Counted from the first letter of the stretch, positions 1 through 8,581 are shown. The stretch: DNA of 24,929 nucleotides from JANOQP01 sp044227705 (GCA_044227705.1 JBGAWE010000043.1:1-24929); one strand, 5' to 3'. Made by a program: numbers and translations. The notes: generated by a model from the letters alone, not told the origin.

Positions 1-1256
1 GACTCGACCAGCTTCTCGCGGAACTCGCTTTTGGGAAAATCCTGACAGAACCGCCGCGCCTTCTCCGCCGTCGGCTCTTTGACGAGGCTCTCGACGGCCT
101 TGATTTCGAGGGTCTTCAATTTTTTGACGGCCTCCATATAGGCACCTCCTTCGGGGCCGAATTTTTCAATGTAGGAGCGGTAGTCGGCGGGCGCGGCCGT
201 CACCTCGGCCTTTCGGAAGGAGGCGCGGTCGACATACTTCTTGGCAAGCGCGTCGCCCGTTTTTTCAAACTCGGCGATGAATTTTTCGAGCGGCGCGGGG
301 TTGTCGGTGAGCGTGGCCTGCGCGTTGGCGAGCCAATATTGGCGCACCGGCTCGGGCTGCATGGCGAACATGAACGACGGCGCGGCCACCAAAAAAACCA
401 GGAAAAAAGCCATCGCCCTCACCCCGCCGGGGATGCGCGAGGCCGGGGCGGGCGGCGACGGCGACACCTCGTAGCTGACCCCCGCCGGGGCCGAGCTTTG
501 GAAGGAGAAGGAGTAGCCCGCGCTTCGGTACCCAGCGCCGATGGCCTCGGCCGGCTCCGGCTCGGAGGTCGAAACATCGACGATTTCTTCGAGGACGATT
601 TCGCGGCCCACCTTTTCGCCATCGACCATTTTCAGCGCGACGACCTTCAATTCGAGCGGGAAACTGCCCTCGCAAAGGGGCGTGACCCAGAAGACCCACT
701 CGGTCGACTCGTCCTCGATGAGCCGCTGGCGGGCCGAGTTGTGGGTCTGGATGTCGAAGGCGCGGCCGTTCTCGGGGTCGAGCAGGTGCACCTCCATCTC
801 CTCGGCGACGGTGATTGATTTGCGGACATCCTCCTCTTTCAGATCAAAGTCGTCGAGCAGGGCGGCCTCGTCGAACGCCAGCCGGACGACGCAGCGCATC
901 CGCTTCCTGACCTGCATCCGGTGCGGGATTCGGTAGAGGACGGAGCCTTTTTTCTTGCCCGAAGGAGCAGTGGTGGGCGAGTCGGCGAAGTCGGCGACCT
1001 CCAACCGGCCGACGAATTCGAGCAGGGCGGCGCGGACCTGGTTCTCTTCCAAGTTGTGCTGGTCGCGGCTGATGGTGCCGAGGAGATTGGCGCGGCGGCT
1101 GGCGTTGAGGCGGCCGAGGAGGTTGTCGGCCTCAACGGCTTTTGGCGAGCTTTTGGGCAGGCGCAGTTCGAGGGTCTTGAAAACGTCTTCGAACTCGTTC
1201 TCGGTGATGAGGCCGCGCAGGACCTGTTTGAGCGCGGCGAGGGAGCGATTGTCCAT
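1..1256 (-). CDS. EAD11-like effector-associated membrane protein (C-terminus cut by window edge)
   Basis: The frame stays open from an ATG at 1256 to the left edge, giving about 418 residues with no stop, so the protein is C-terminally incomplete. Residues 1-88 are helical, with a 'NLLGRLNASRRANLLGTIS' segment followed by 'NLEENQVRAALLEFV'. This pattern resembles effector-associated domain 11 (EAD11), a small adaptor domain of Saprospiria conflict and signalling proteins. Residues 106-230 form a separate, probably beta-rich domain beginning 'VLYRIPHRMQV' that I do not recognise. A low-complexity Pro/Ser linker (232-275) leads to one membrane helix at about 281-299. After the helix come repeated short helical units ('FIAEFEKTGDALAKKY', 'YRSYIEKFGPEGGAYMEA', 'ARRFCQDFPKSEF') like TPR or BamD-type repeats. 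Without a signal peptide, the EAD part is probably cytoplasmic and the repeats periplasmic. A weak promoter-like TACCTTCA lies about 50 bp upstream. The EAD assignment is by eye; any effector domain would lie beyond the edge. Confidence 0.6.
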   Translation of the reverse strand, partial: MDNRSLAALKQVLRGLITENEFEDVFKTLELRLPKSSPKAVEADNLLGRLNASRRANLLGTISRDQHNLEENQVRAALLEFVGRLEVADFADSPTTAPSGKKKGSVLYRIPHRMQVRKRMRCVVRLAFDEAALLDDFDLKEEDVRKSITVAEEMEVHLLDPENGRAFDIQTHNSARQRLIEDESTEWVFWVTPLCEGSFPLELKVVALKMVDGEKVGREIVLEEIVDVSTSEPEPAEAIGAGYRSAGYSFSFQSSAPAGVSYEVSPSPPAPASRIPGGVRAMAFFLVFLVAAPSFMFAMQPEPVRQYWLANAQATLTDNPAPLEKFIAEFEKTGDALAKKYVDRASFRKAEVTAAPADYRSYIEKFGPEGGAYMEAVKKLKTLEIKAVESLVKEPTAEKARRFCQDFPKSEFREKLVE

Positions 1257-1383
1257 AATCGTGGCCTGGGCGGGTTTGATTTTCAAGCCATCTCATGTGT
1301 TTTGTGGGGTGAAGGTATTTTTTTGGGGGAGACGGGCGGTGCGGGTCGAGCCTGATTTATCGCTGGAAATTCGTGTCCAATCC

Positions 1384-2112
1384 CTATAATCCGTGCGCCA
1401 ACTGGCTCCCCTTCCTCCTCCCCAAAACCCAAACGGGCAAATAGACCACATGGAAAAGCACCACCGCCACCGGCTCCGCCGCGAGGATGTAGTGCTCGCC
1501 GAGGTGTTCGAGAATGGTGCCGGGGGGCGGCGTCTCGGTGTACATGAAATTGGTCCCAAGCCACTGGTTGAGCGGATGGAGGAGAAGGACGAACAGGTTC
1601 CCCATCAAAAGTGCCAGCCAGATGCCCCGGTAGCTCGGCCGGAAGCCGTAGACGACCGCCGCGTAGAGCACCGAGCCGACGAGGCTGATGTGGACGGGCC
1701 AATACTTCACCGTGAACCAGCCGGGGAAGGCCGAGTCGAGGTCGGGCGTGAACAGGGCCTGCAAGCAGGCGGCCATCACCCAGAAATAGACCACGTCGAA
1801 CAGCGGCTTCGACCGCCGCCAGAGCATGACGGGCATTACGAAGTTGAGCGCGTAGCAGAGGTGCAGCGGCAGCAGGTTGTTGCGCGTCAGCTCGCCGAGC
1901 CATGTGGCGAGGATGACCGAGAGGAGCCAAGCACCGACCGGCAGGAGGCTGACGATGAAGCCGATGCGCGTCCGCTCCTCCTCCGATTTTTGCCGGAGGC
2001 CCGTCCGGAGCCACGCCACCCACCAGCAGGCGGCGAGGGCGAGCCAGGTGAAATGCTCGCGGTTCCAGGTTTGGAATTCGTGGTTGTTGCGGAAGACGGC
2101 TTGCCAGTCCAT
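1384..2112 (-). CDS. YwaF/TIGR02206-family integral membrane protein
   Basis: This is a 242-residue protein with about six or seven hydrophobic helices and a short polar N-terminus (MDWQAVFRNNHEFQTW). The 'LLPLHLCYALNF' segment, the Pro/His-containing 'VKYWPVHISLV' segment and the 'FVLLLHPLNQWLGTNFMY' segment fit the YwaF/TIGR02206 family, whose biochemical function is not established. I chose the ATG at 2112 because the extra upstream residues in an open frame to 2187 are low-complexity Pro/Ser and lack a hydrophobic segment. It is divergent from the ABC exporter, sharing a 139-bp upstream region, and lies 127 bp upstream of the EAD-like gene on the same strand. No promoter was recognised. 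The family call is fairly safe; no function is inferred. Confidence 0.75.
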   Translation of the reverse strand: MDWQAVFRNNHEFQTWNREHFTWLALAACWWVAWLRTGLRQKSEEERTRIGFIVSLLPVGAWLLSVILATWLGELTRNNLLPLHLCYALNFVMPVMLWRRSKPLFDVVYFWVMAACLQALFTPDLDSAFPGWFTVKYWPVHISLVGSVLYAAVVYGFRPSYRGIWLALLMGNLFVLLLHPLNQWLGTNFMYTETPPPGTILEHLGEHYILAAEPVAVVLFHVVYLPVWVLGRRKGSQLAHGL

Positions 2113-2251
2113 GTCGAGGGTGGTTTTGTTGCTCGGTGAATGTGGCGGGCTGGCGGTCGGGGCAGGTTTGCGGGGCGAATTTGGCACAAAACCGCATGAA
2201 GATGTGGCCGTCGTGCATCCCTTTTGAGCTTTCTCTGTTCAATGGCCCGTT

Positions 2252-4096
2252 ATGAAAGAACTCCTCGCCTACCTCAAAAAATTCTTCTGGAAGTACCGGG
2301 GCCGCCTCGTGGCAGGCGTGGTCTTCGTCGGGCTGGCCAACCTTTTTAGAAACTGGCAGCCGAAGGTCATCCGGCAGGCCCTCGACGCTATTGCCTCACA
2401 GCTCGGCATCTGGCAAAAGGGCGGGCAAGCGGTCGGCGCGGCGGGCGACGGGCTGCAATGGATGGTGCTCAAGTTCGGCCTGCTCATCATCGGGCTGGCT
2501 CTGCTGCAGGGGCTTTTCATGTTCTTCATGCGGCAGACCATCATCGTCGTCTCGCGGCTCATCGAGTACGACATGAGGAAGGAGATCTTCGGCCACTACG
2601 AAAAACTCCACCTCTCTTTCTTCAAAAAGAACAACACCGGCGACCTGATGAGCCGAATCTCGGAGGATGTCTCGAAGGTCAGGATGTTCCTCGGCCCGAC
2701 GATTCTCTACGGCGTTGACACGGTGCTGCTCTTCACGATGACCATCTGGTCGATGCTCCGGGTCAACGTCGGCCTCACCCTTTGGTCGCTGTTGCCGCTG
2801 CCGTTTTTGAGCGTCTCGATTTTCTGGGTCAGCCGCCTCATCAACAAAAGGTCGGAGAAGATCCAGGCCCAGCTCGGAGTATTGAACTCGACGGCGCAAG
2901 AGGTCTTCAGCGGCATCCGCGTCGTCAAAAGCTATGTGCAGGAAAAGGCGATGGGCCGCTATTTCGGCGAACAGGCCGAGGTCTTCCGCCAAAAGAACCT
3001 CGAGCTCATCCGCGTCGATGCCTTCTTTTTCCCCCTGATGATGCTCCTCATCGGCACCTCGACCATCATCACGGTCTACGTCGGCGGGCTGAAAGTCGTG
3101 GCCGGGGAGATCTCGCCGGGCAACATCGCCGAGTTCGTCATTTACATCAACGCCCTGACGTGGCCCATCACGAGCATCGGCTGGATTGCCTCGCTCACGC
3201 AGCAGGCGGCGGCAAGCCAGAAGCGCATCAACCACATCCTCAAAATCGAACCGGAAATCACGAATCCGGCCGAAGACCCGAAACCGATTCGGGGCCATAT
3301 TCAATTTGAGAACGTTGCCTTCACCTATCCCGACACGGGAATCGAGGCCCTCAAAAATGTCAATTTTGAAATCAAACCAGGCGAGAAACTGGCCGTCATC
3401 GGCCGGACGGGAAGCGGGAAGACAACCATCGCCGACCTCTTGGTTCGTCTTTATGATGTTTCAAAAGGAAGAATTTTGATTGACGGAAAGGACATCCGCC
3501 AGCACGATTTGGCAAACCTCCGCGCACGCCTCGGCTACGTGCCGCAGGATGTTTTTCTTTTTTCGGATTCAATTTCGGCGAACATCTCTTTCGGGAAGCC
3601 CGGGCTTTCTCAAGATGAAATCGAGAAATACGCCAAATACGCAGCCGTCCACGAAGAAATCCTGACGCTGCCCGACGGCTACTCGACCGTCGTCGGCGAG
3701 CGCGGCGTGACCCTTTCCGGCGGGCAGAAACAACGGGTAAGCATCGCCCGCGCCTTCGCCAAACAGCCCGATGTGCTGCTCCTCGACGACTGCCTCTCCG
3801 CCGTCGACACGACGACCGAGCAGACCATCCTCGGCTACCTCAACGAGGCCCTCGCCGACCGCACGGCCATCATCATCACGCACCGGATTTATGGTTTACT
3901 CAACTTCGACAAAATCATCGTCCTCGAAAACGGCGAAATCACAGAGGCGGGCACCCACGACGAACTCGTCGAGCGCGGCGGCTACTATGCCGAGCTTTTT
4001 GAGCGGCAGTCGGTGGAGGCGGTCGAGGGGCAGAGCGGGTTCTCGGGGAACGGGCGGCTTTCGGGGCGCGACCCGCTGGTTTTGAATCAAAACTGA
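2252..4096 (+). CDS. ABC exporter half-transporter, MdlA/YheI-like, with Asp at the catalytic Glu position
   Basis: This is a 614-residue fused membrane and ATPase protein. The N-terminal membrane domain (about 15-310) has six helices and the type IV exporter coupling segment. The ATPase domain (about 347-590) has Walker A GRTGSGKT (384-391), Q-loop Q432, signature LSGGQ (488-492), Walker B VLLLDD (508-513), D-loop SAVD and H-loop H544. The residue after the Walker B Asp is D513, where most exporters have the catalytic Glu. 'LDDCLSAVD' matches the MdlA/YheI(BmrC)/TM287 side of heterodimeric exporters. Such subunits normally pair with a partner carrying the intact Glu. No partner lies next to it: the neighbours are a divergent membrane protein and a secreted protein. 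The substrate cannot be predicted; lipid or drug export is possible. Confidence 0.9.
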   Translation: MKELLAYLKKFFWKYRGRLVAGVVFVGLANLFRNWQPKVIRQALDAIASQLGIWQKGGQAVGAAGDGLQWMVLKFGLLIIGLALLQGLFMFFMRQTIIVVSRLIEYDMRKEIFGHYEKLHLSFFKKNNTGDLMSRISEDVSKVRMFLGPTILYGVDTVLLFTMTIWSMLRVNVGLTLWSLLPLPFLSVSIFWVSRLINKRSEKIQAQLGVLNSTAQEVFSGIRVVKSYVQEKAMGRYFGEQAEVFRQKNLELIRVDAFFFPLMMLLIGTSTIITVYVGGLKVVAGEISPGNIAEFVIYINALTWPITSIGWIASLTQQAAASQKRINHILKIEPEITNPAEDPKPIRGHIQFENVAFTYPDTGIEALKNVNFEIKPGEKLAVIGRTGSGKTTIADLLVRLYDVSKGRILIDGKDIRQHDLANLRARLGYVPQDVFLFSDSISANISFGKPGLSQDEIEKYAKYAAVHEEILTLPDGYSTVVGERGVTLSGGQKQRVSIARAFAKQPDVLLLDDCLSAVDTTTEQTILGYLNEALADRTAIIITHRIYGLLNFDKIIVLENGEITEAGTHDELVERGGYYAELFERQSVEAVEGQSGFSGNGRLSGRDPLVLNQN

Positions 4097-4114
4097 CCCG
4101 TTCGGCTACTTTTG
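4081..4114 (+). promoter_or_regulatory. Bacteroidota-type promoter for the T9SS-domain protein
   Basis: TTTG at 4081-4084 is followed by a 22-nt spacer and TACTTTTG at 4107-4114, matching the Bacteroidota -33/-7 consensus TTTG/TAnnTTTG. The -33 element overlaps the 3' end of the ABC gene. The start codon is 18 bp downstream of the -7 element, so the leader would be short. Confidence 0.6.
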
Positions 4115-4131
4115 GCCGAAATTTCCTTCCT

Positions 4132-4635
4132 ATGAACAAGTTTTCCACCCTCGCGCTCGCCGCGTTTTTCGCCCAATCCCTCGCCGCGCAGACCATCGAC
4201 CGGCAGGTCATCGGCTCCGCCGGGATGGTCGGCTCGACCGGCTCCGTCGAGGCCCTGGCCAACGTCGGCGAGGCCGCGACCATCACCGTCACCAACGGGA
4301 ATTTTGAACTTACGCAGGGCTTCGAGCAGCCCGACGCGAAATCGGTCGGCACCGGGGCCGCGACCAAAACCTCGGTCGCCTTCTCCGTTTTCCCCAACCC
4401 GGCGGGGCATGAAATCTCGGTTGAAATCGCGCCCGAGGCCGAGGTCGAGCTTGACCTGCAAATCTTCTCGGCCGACGGGCGGCTCGTCACGGAGCTGGAA
4501 AGCGGCGCAGCCTACCCGGCTGGAAAGACGCGCAAGTCGTTCTTAATCAACGAGTTGAGCAGTGGAGAATACTTCCTCTCGGCCATCGACCGCAGCGGGA
4601 AGCCGGTGAAGACGCTCGCCTTTTTCAAAATCTGA
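4132..4635 (+). CDS. Small secreted protein with type IX secretion C-terminal sorting domain
   Basis: This is a 167-residue protein. Residues 1-20 form a Sec signal peptide ending in 'SLAAQ'. Residues 22-66 carry the 'GSAGM...ANVGEAATIT...LTQGFEQPD' pattern that often precedes sorting domains in Bacteroidota secreted proteins. Residues 80-167 form a type A sorting domain: 'FSVFPNPAGHEISVEI', then 'LQIFSADGRLV', then 'LSSGEYFLSAI' and a final beta strand. T9SS would recognise this domain and move the protein across the outer membrane. Almost no other domain is present, so the mature protein is essentially a sorting module with a short head. It has its own promoter and is convergent with the M28 peptidase gene, their stops only 7 bp apart. 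Its role on the surface is unknown. Confidence 0.8.
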   Translation: MNKFSTLALAAFFAQSLAAQTIDRQVIGSAGMVGSTGSVEALANVGEAATITVTNGNFELTQGFEQPDAKSVGTGAATKTSVAFSVFPNPAGHEISVEIAPEAEVELDLQIFSADGRLVTELESGAAYPAGKTRKSFLINELSSGEYFLSAIDRSGKPVKTLAFFKI

Positions 4636-4642
4636 AGGCCTC

Positions 4643-6397
4643 TCAATTGGCGAACACCATCACCCGCGCCGCCAGCACTCGCCCATCGGCGACTAGCGCG
4701 TAATTGAGCGCGCCGCGCATTCCGTGGCCGTGCTCGTAAAGGACTTCGTGCAGGCCCTCCGTCAGCTCGACGGGGATGTTCTCCAAAATCCGCCCGGTCT
4801 GCGGGTCGGAGATTTGCACAAAGGCACGGCCGCCCACCGGTTTTTTCACCATGAAGTTGATGTAGGTCGCCATGTCGAACGGGTTCGGCCGGTTTTGGTA
4901 TAGCTCGACCGGGCTGTCATCGACAACCGACGGTTCATCGGTCGCGCTGATGGGCGTGGCGTTTTTTTCCAAAGTGAAAATGCTCTCCACCCCGTTCGCG
5001 TCGACCGAGGCGACGCTGACGAAGCGGTAGTTCCCCGTCACCCACGCGGGCATCGTGAACTGCCCACCGGTCGCGTCCATCGTCCAAACCGTGTCGAACA
5101 GGTGGGTCGTCGTGCGCAGCATCACGCGGTATTTTCCATAACCGACAGGGTCGGTCAGGCTCACATAAAGTTGGTCGCCGTTCTTCTGCGCCGTGAAATC
5201 TGTGGGCGTTTTGACCCCGATAGCAGCCATAGAGATCGCGGTCGCGTTGATGGCCACGTTTCGCGCGAGGTAGTTGAAGTCGACGAAAAAGGAGTCCACC
5301 TCTCCATCCATGTTTGTATCGACACCGAGAACGTCCTTGCTCGTGTGCTGCCGGTCGATGTAGCCCGCGCCGTTGGAGGCGTCGCCGTGCTCGTTGGCGG
5401 CGGTGAAGCGGATGGCGGCGAAGCCCTTCTGGCGGAAGGGGATATGGTCGCCGCCGCGCCCCGTCCGGTCCTCGGGCGACATGATTTTGACCGACATCTT
5501 CACCGGCATCGTCGGGAGGAGCATTTCCTCGAACTCCATTTTCGTGAAACGGGCCAACTGTTTGTTGGCCGATGTCGTGAGGATTGTCCCTTGCGAAAAG
5601 AGGCGGACGTTGAGGCTGTCCACCGCGTTCTCCGTCATGCAGCCGGGCTGCGAGGCGGTCTTTCCGCAGAGGATTCCGCCGACGACGTCGTTGTTCCAGA
5701 CGGCACGCATCGGGAGCTGTTTGTCAAGAAAATACTGCGCCATCGCCCCGCCGCCGTACAGACCTTGCTCCTCGCCAATCACCACAGCAAAAACGATGGT
5801 GTTTCTAAAAGAAAATCGCCCCATGACCCGCGCCAGCTCCATCACGAGGGCGGTGCCGCTGGCGTTGTCCTCGATGCCCTCGGCGAGGCAGTTGATGTCG
5901 TCGACCGTCTCGCAGCGGCTGTCGATATGGCCCTCGACGAGGACGATGCCGTGATTGGCGCCCGCCTCCGAACCGGGCAGGACGGCGATGATGTTGCGGT
6001 GCTGCCCCATGCCGCCGATGGTTTGGTCAAATTGAAAATAGCCAGGCTGCAGCCGCCCGCCGCTCGCCGCCGCGTACTCCGAGAATTTTTGGAAGACCCA
6101 CCGCCGCGCCGCGCCGATGCCGGTCGTCTGGGAAACCGTGTCCGAACTCGTGTTTCGGTTGTGGAAGGTGGCGAGGTGGAGGATGTTCTGCTTCAAAGAA
6201 TCGGCACTCACCCCCGCTTGGATGGCCGCCATGATGTCGGTCGGCTGGTCGATGGGCGAGGTCGCGGCGAAGTCGGCGGGGTTGAAATTCCCGAGGACGA
6301 CCTTTTCGGCCGTCGCGCCGACGATGGTGAAATTTGTCTGGCTTATGAGGGCGTTCCCCAAAAAGAGGAGGGCAAGCGTGGCGAGATTCTTCATCAT
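4643..6397 (-). CDS. Secreted M28-family metallopeptidase with C-terminal sorting domain
   Basis: This is a 584-residue protein. A signal peptide (1-19, ending 'ALISQ') is followed by an N-terminal region and an M28 zinc aminopeptidase/carboxypeptidase domain (about 90-400). All expected metal and catalytic residues are visible: H157 in 'VEGHIDS', D177 in 'GIEDNASGT', E209/E210 in 'IGEEQGLYG', D237 in 'NNDVVGG' and H318 in 'GGDHIPF'. A fibronectin-like segment (about 400-480) precedes a sorting-type domain beginning 'LYQNRPNPFDMATYINF', so T9SS export to the surface or medium is likely. The exact peptide specificity cannot be read from the sequence. Translation could also start at the second Met (6394). 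The neighbouring POT transporter on the same strand would take up di/tripeptides, but a terminator lies between them, so the link is only suggestive. Confidence 0.9.
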   Translation of the reverse strand: MMKNLATLALLFLGNALISQTNFTIVGATAEKVVLGNFNPADFAATSPIDQPTDIMAAIQAGVSADSLKQNILHLATFHNRNTSSDTVSQTTGIGAARRWVFQKFSEYAAASGGRLQPGYFQFDQTIGGMGQHRNIIAVLPGSEAGANHGIVLVEGHIDSRCETVDDINCLAEGIEDNASGTALVMELARVMGRFSFRNTIVFAVVIGEEQGLYGGGAMAQYFLDKQLPMRAVWNNDVVGGILCGKTASQPGCMTENAVDSLNVRLFSQGTILTTSANKQLARFTKMEFEEMLLPTMPVKMSVKIMSPEDRTGRGGDHIPFRQKGFAAIRFTAANEHGDASNGAGYIDRQHTSKDVLGVDTNMDGEVDSFFVDFNYLARNVAINATAISMAAIGVKTPTDFTAQKNGDQLYVSLTDPVGYGKYRVMLRTTTHLFDTVWTMDATGGQFTMPAWVTGNYRFVSVASVDANGVESIFTLEKNATPISATDEPSVVDDSPVELYQNRPNPFDMATYINFMVKKPVGGRAFVQISDPQTGRILENIPVELTEGLHEVLYEHGHGMRGALNYALVADGRVLAARVMVFAN

Positions 6398-6470
6398 CGA
6401 AAAAGGTTTGAACGGTCGAAGTTATTGAGCCGCCCGTTTTTGCACCGTTTTGTGCAGGTTTTGCCACACG

Positions 6471-6506
6471 AAAAAAGCCCGGCAGGAATCCCACCGGGCT
6501 TTTTTT
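6471..6506 (-). terminator. Intrinsic terminator downstream of the POT transporter
   Basis: An 8-bp stem (AAGCCCGG at 6475-6482 with CCGGGCTT at 6494-6501) is flanked by A and T tracts on both sides, so it can terminate either strand. It lies 23 bp past the POT stop codon and separates that gene from the M28 peptidase. Confidence 0.8.
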
Positions 6507-6528
6507 CACCAAGAAAGTTGGGGCCGCG

Positions 6529-8112
6529 TCACCCCTCGCTGACGATGTAGGATTTCTCCTTTATCCTCGGCGAGATGATCATGTAGAGTGCGGCCGTGGC
6601 AAAGCATATTCCGGTGAACAGCCAGAAGAAGCCCGCGCCGTGATACTGCGAGAAGAAGCCGCCATTGGAGCGGTTCGTCTGGATGACCGACACCAGCACG
6701 TTGCCCAGCGTCACGGTGATGAGCCAGCAGGCCATGATGGTCGACTTCATCGTCGGCGGCGACTGCGTGTAGGCGTACTCGAGACCGGTGATGGAGATGA
6801 GCACCTCGCCCGCCGTCAGCACCGCGAAGGCAAGGATCTGCCATGAGATGTTGGGCTTCTCGCCAGCGTCGATCCAGCCCTGGATGGTGGCGACGATGAC
6901 GAACGACAGAGCCGTCAGCACCAGCCCCGCCCCGATGCGCCGCAGCGGCGTTACCCGCAGCCCGATCTTGTTGAAAAAAGGATAGAGGACGAACGAAAAC
7001 AGCGGAATGAAGATGAGGATGAACGCCGCATTGATAAAGCTGATCTGTTCCGCTTCCCATTGGATACCGAGCCAGTTGAGGTCCATTTTGGTGGCCTGGA
7101 CGACCCATTCCGACTGGCTCTGGTCCCACAAGGCCCAGAAGACCGGGATGAACGCGAAGACCGACAACACCCGCCAGACAGCCTTGATGCCGTCGATCGT
7201 CTCCTCGCCATACTCGCGGGCGGCGGCGGCGAAGCCCCCGTTGGTGAGGGCGTAGAGGTTGATGCCAACGAAGTTGCCGGGCTTGGCGAACCACTGCTTT
7301 TTGAAAATAAAGGCCAGCGCGAGAATCATCAAAGCCCACGCGCCGAGGACTGGCCCCATGCCCGCGTGCTTGATTTTGTCGAAATAGATGTAGCTCGCCA
7401 ACAGCGCGACGAGCGAGGAGACGAACACGAGGAGCCGGTTGGAGTCGCCGCCCTTTGGCGGGATGCGGCGGTACTTGTTGCGCCCGAGCCAGAAGGCGAA
7501 ACAGGCCAGCAGCATCGCAATCGCCGGGACGCCGAAGGCCACCCGAGGCCCGTAGTGGCTTTTCAAATACGGTATGAGAATGATGGAAAGGACGGAACCG
7601 ACGTTGATGGAGGCGTAGAAAGCGTCGAACGCTTTAGAAAGTAGGCTCGAGTTGGACTCGTCGAACTGGTCGCCCACGTTCGCGGAGACGCACGGCTTGA
7701 TGCCGCCCGCCCCGACCGCGATGAGCATCAGCGAGGAGGTGAACATGAACTCCGAATCGACCGACGCCGCCACCATCAAGTTGCCAACGGCGTAGACAAG
7801 GCTTAACCAGAAAATGGTCTTGTACTTCCCCCAAAACCAGTCGGCGAGCATCCCGCCGAACATCGGCAGCAGGTAGCACATGGCCACGAAGTCGTGCGTC
7901 CGGGCGTTCGCCGTCGCCTCCGCCTGTTGCACGATGGTCGGGTCGGTCGAGTGCGAGGCGTTGTAGAATTGCGCCACCATGAAGGTCGTGAGGATGGCCC
8001 GCAGGCCGTAGTAGTTGAAGCGCTCAGCGGCCTCGTTCCCGATGATGTAGGGGATGCCGCTGGGGAACTTGGGCTTGGCCGCCGGGGCCGTTGCGCCTTG
8101 ATTTGCCATCAA
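6529..8112 (-). CDS. POT/PTR-family proton-dependent oligopeptide transporter
   Basis: This is a 527-residue protein with about 14 hydrophobic segments, a normal length for bacterial POT transporters (DtpA/DtpT type). The proton-coupling ExxER motif is intact in TM1: E27-A-A-E30-R31 followed by 'FNYYGLRAIL'. The PTR2 signature region 'GGIKPCVSANVGDQF' and 'FYASINVGS' are also present. These inner-membrane symporters import di- and tripeptides with protons. The start may be M1 or M2 (MANQ...), and the hydrophilic N-terminus is rich in Ala/Pro. The gene is monocistronic, with a terminator downstream and a long divergent region upstream shared with the OmpA-like gene. It sits beside a secreted M28 peptidase, which would supply peptides. 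Confidence 0.93.
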   Translation of the reverse strand: MMANQGATAPAAKPKFPSGIPYIIGNEAAERFNYYGLRAILTTFMVAQFYNASHSTDPTIVQQAEATANARTHDFVAMCYLLPMFGGMLADWFWGKYKTIFWLSLVYAVGNLMVAASVDSEFMFTSSLMLIAVGAGGIKPCVSANVGDQFDESNSSLLSKAFDAFYASINVGSVLSIILIPYLKSHYGPRVAFGVPAIAMLLACFAFWLGRNKYRRIPPKGGDSNRLLVFVSSLVALLASYIYFDKIKHAGMGPVLGAWALMILALAFIFKKQWFAKPGNFVGINLYALTNGGFAAAAREYGEETIDGIKAVWRVLSVFAFIPVFWALWDQSQSEWVVQATKMDLNWLGIQWEAEQISFINAAFILIFIPLFSFVLYPFFNKIGLRVTPLRRIGAGLVLTALSFVIVATIQGWIDAGEKPNISWQILAFAVLTAGEVLISITGLEYAYTQSPPTMKSTIMACWLITVTLGNVLVSVIQTNRSNGGFFSQYHGAGFFWLFTGICFATAALYMIISPRIKEKSYIVSEG

Positions 8113-8581
8113 AAGAAAGGTTTAGTGATTGAAAACTGGCCGTTGGGGTCGGGGCGAAGAACGCGCACAAATTGGGAGGCGGGCAAAAGGCGCGGCCCTT
8201 TTTTTCGACGATGGAAACCCTGTGGCAAATTTTCAACGCCCACGGCTGTTCGGCTGCATCGAAGCTTGTGCGACGGCCATGCAGGTGCACGGTGCAATCC
8301 TGGGCGAAATTTGACCGAAAACATCACATCCGCCGATTTTTGGGCATGGCTTTGCGCCGGTGAGCGGCGACCGTGCCAACAATTTGCGCACAGATGCTAA
8401 ATTTTCTCAACCGAAACCCATCCCTCGGTTAGACGTATTCTAATTTTGTCCCCAGTTACACACGGAACACTCTTATCGAAGTGTGGCCCGCCTTTCGGTT
8501 TGTTTAATCCCGCCTCCTCGGCTTGCACCCGGCTGCCGAACGTCTTGCCGGTAATCCTATGTCCACTTTGCCTTCCTTTCC
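8113..8581. other. 469-bp divergent intergenic region with lower GC in its right half
   Basis: This region lies between the POT and OmpA-like starts. The stretch at about 8385-8540 is visibly poorer in GC than the flanking genes and contains one weak open frame on the minus strand (listed separately). I see no consensus TAnnTTTG promoter for either gene, no tRNA and no long inverted repeat. Confidence 0.5.

Noticed and set aside
5102..6550. 482-codon plus-strand frame antisense to the M28 peptidase
   Set aside because: The minus-strand frame has a complete M28 active site and signal peptide. The plus-strand peptide is Arg/Val/Asp-rich with no recognisable fold.
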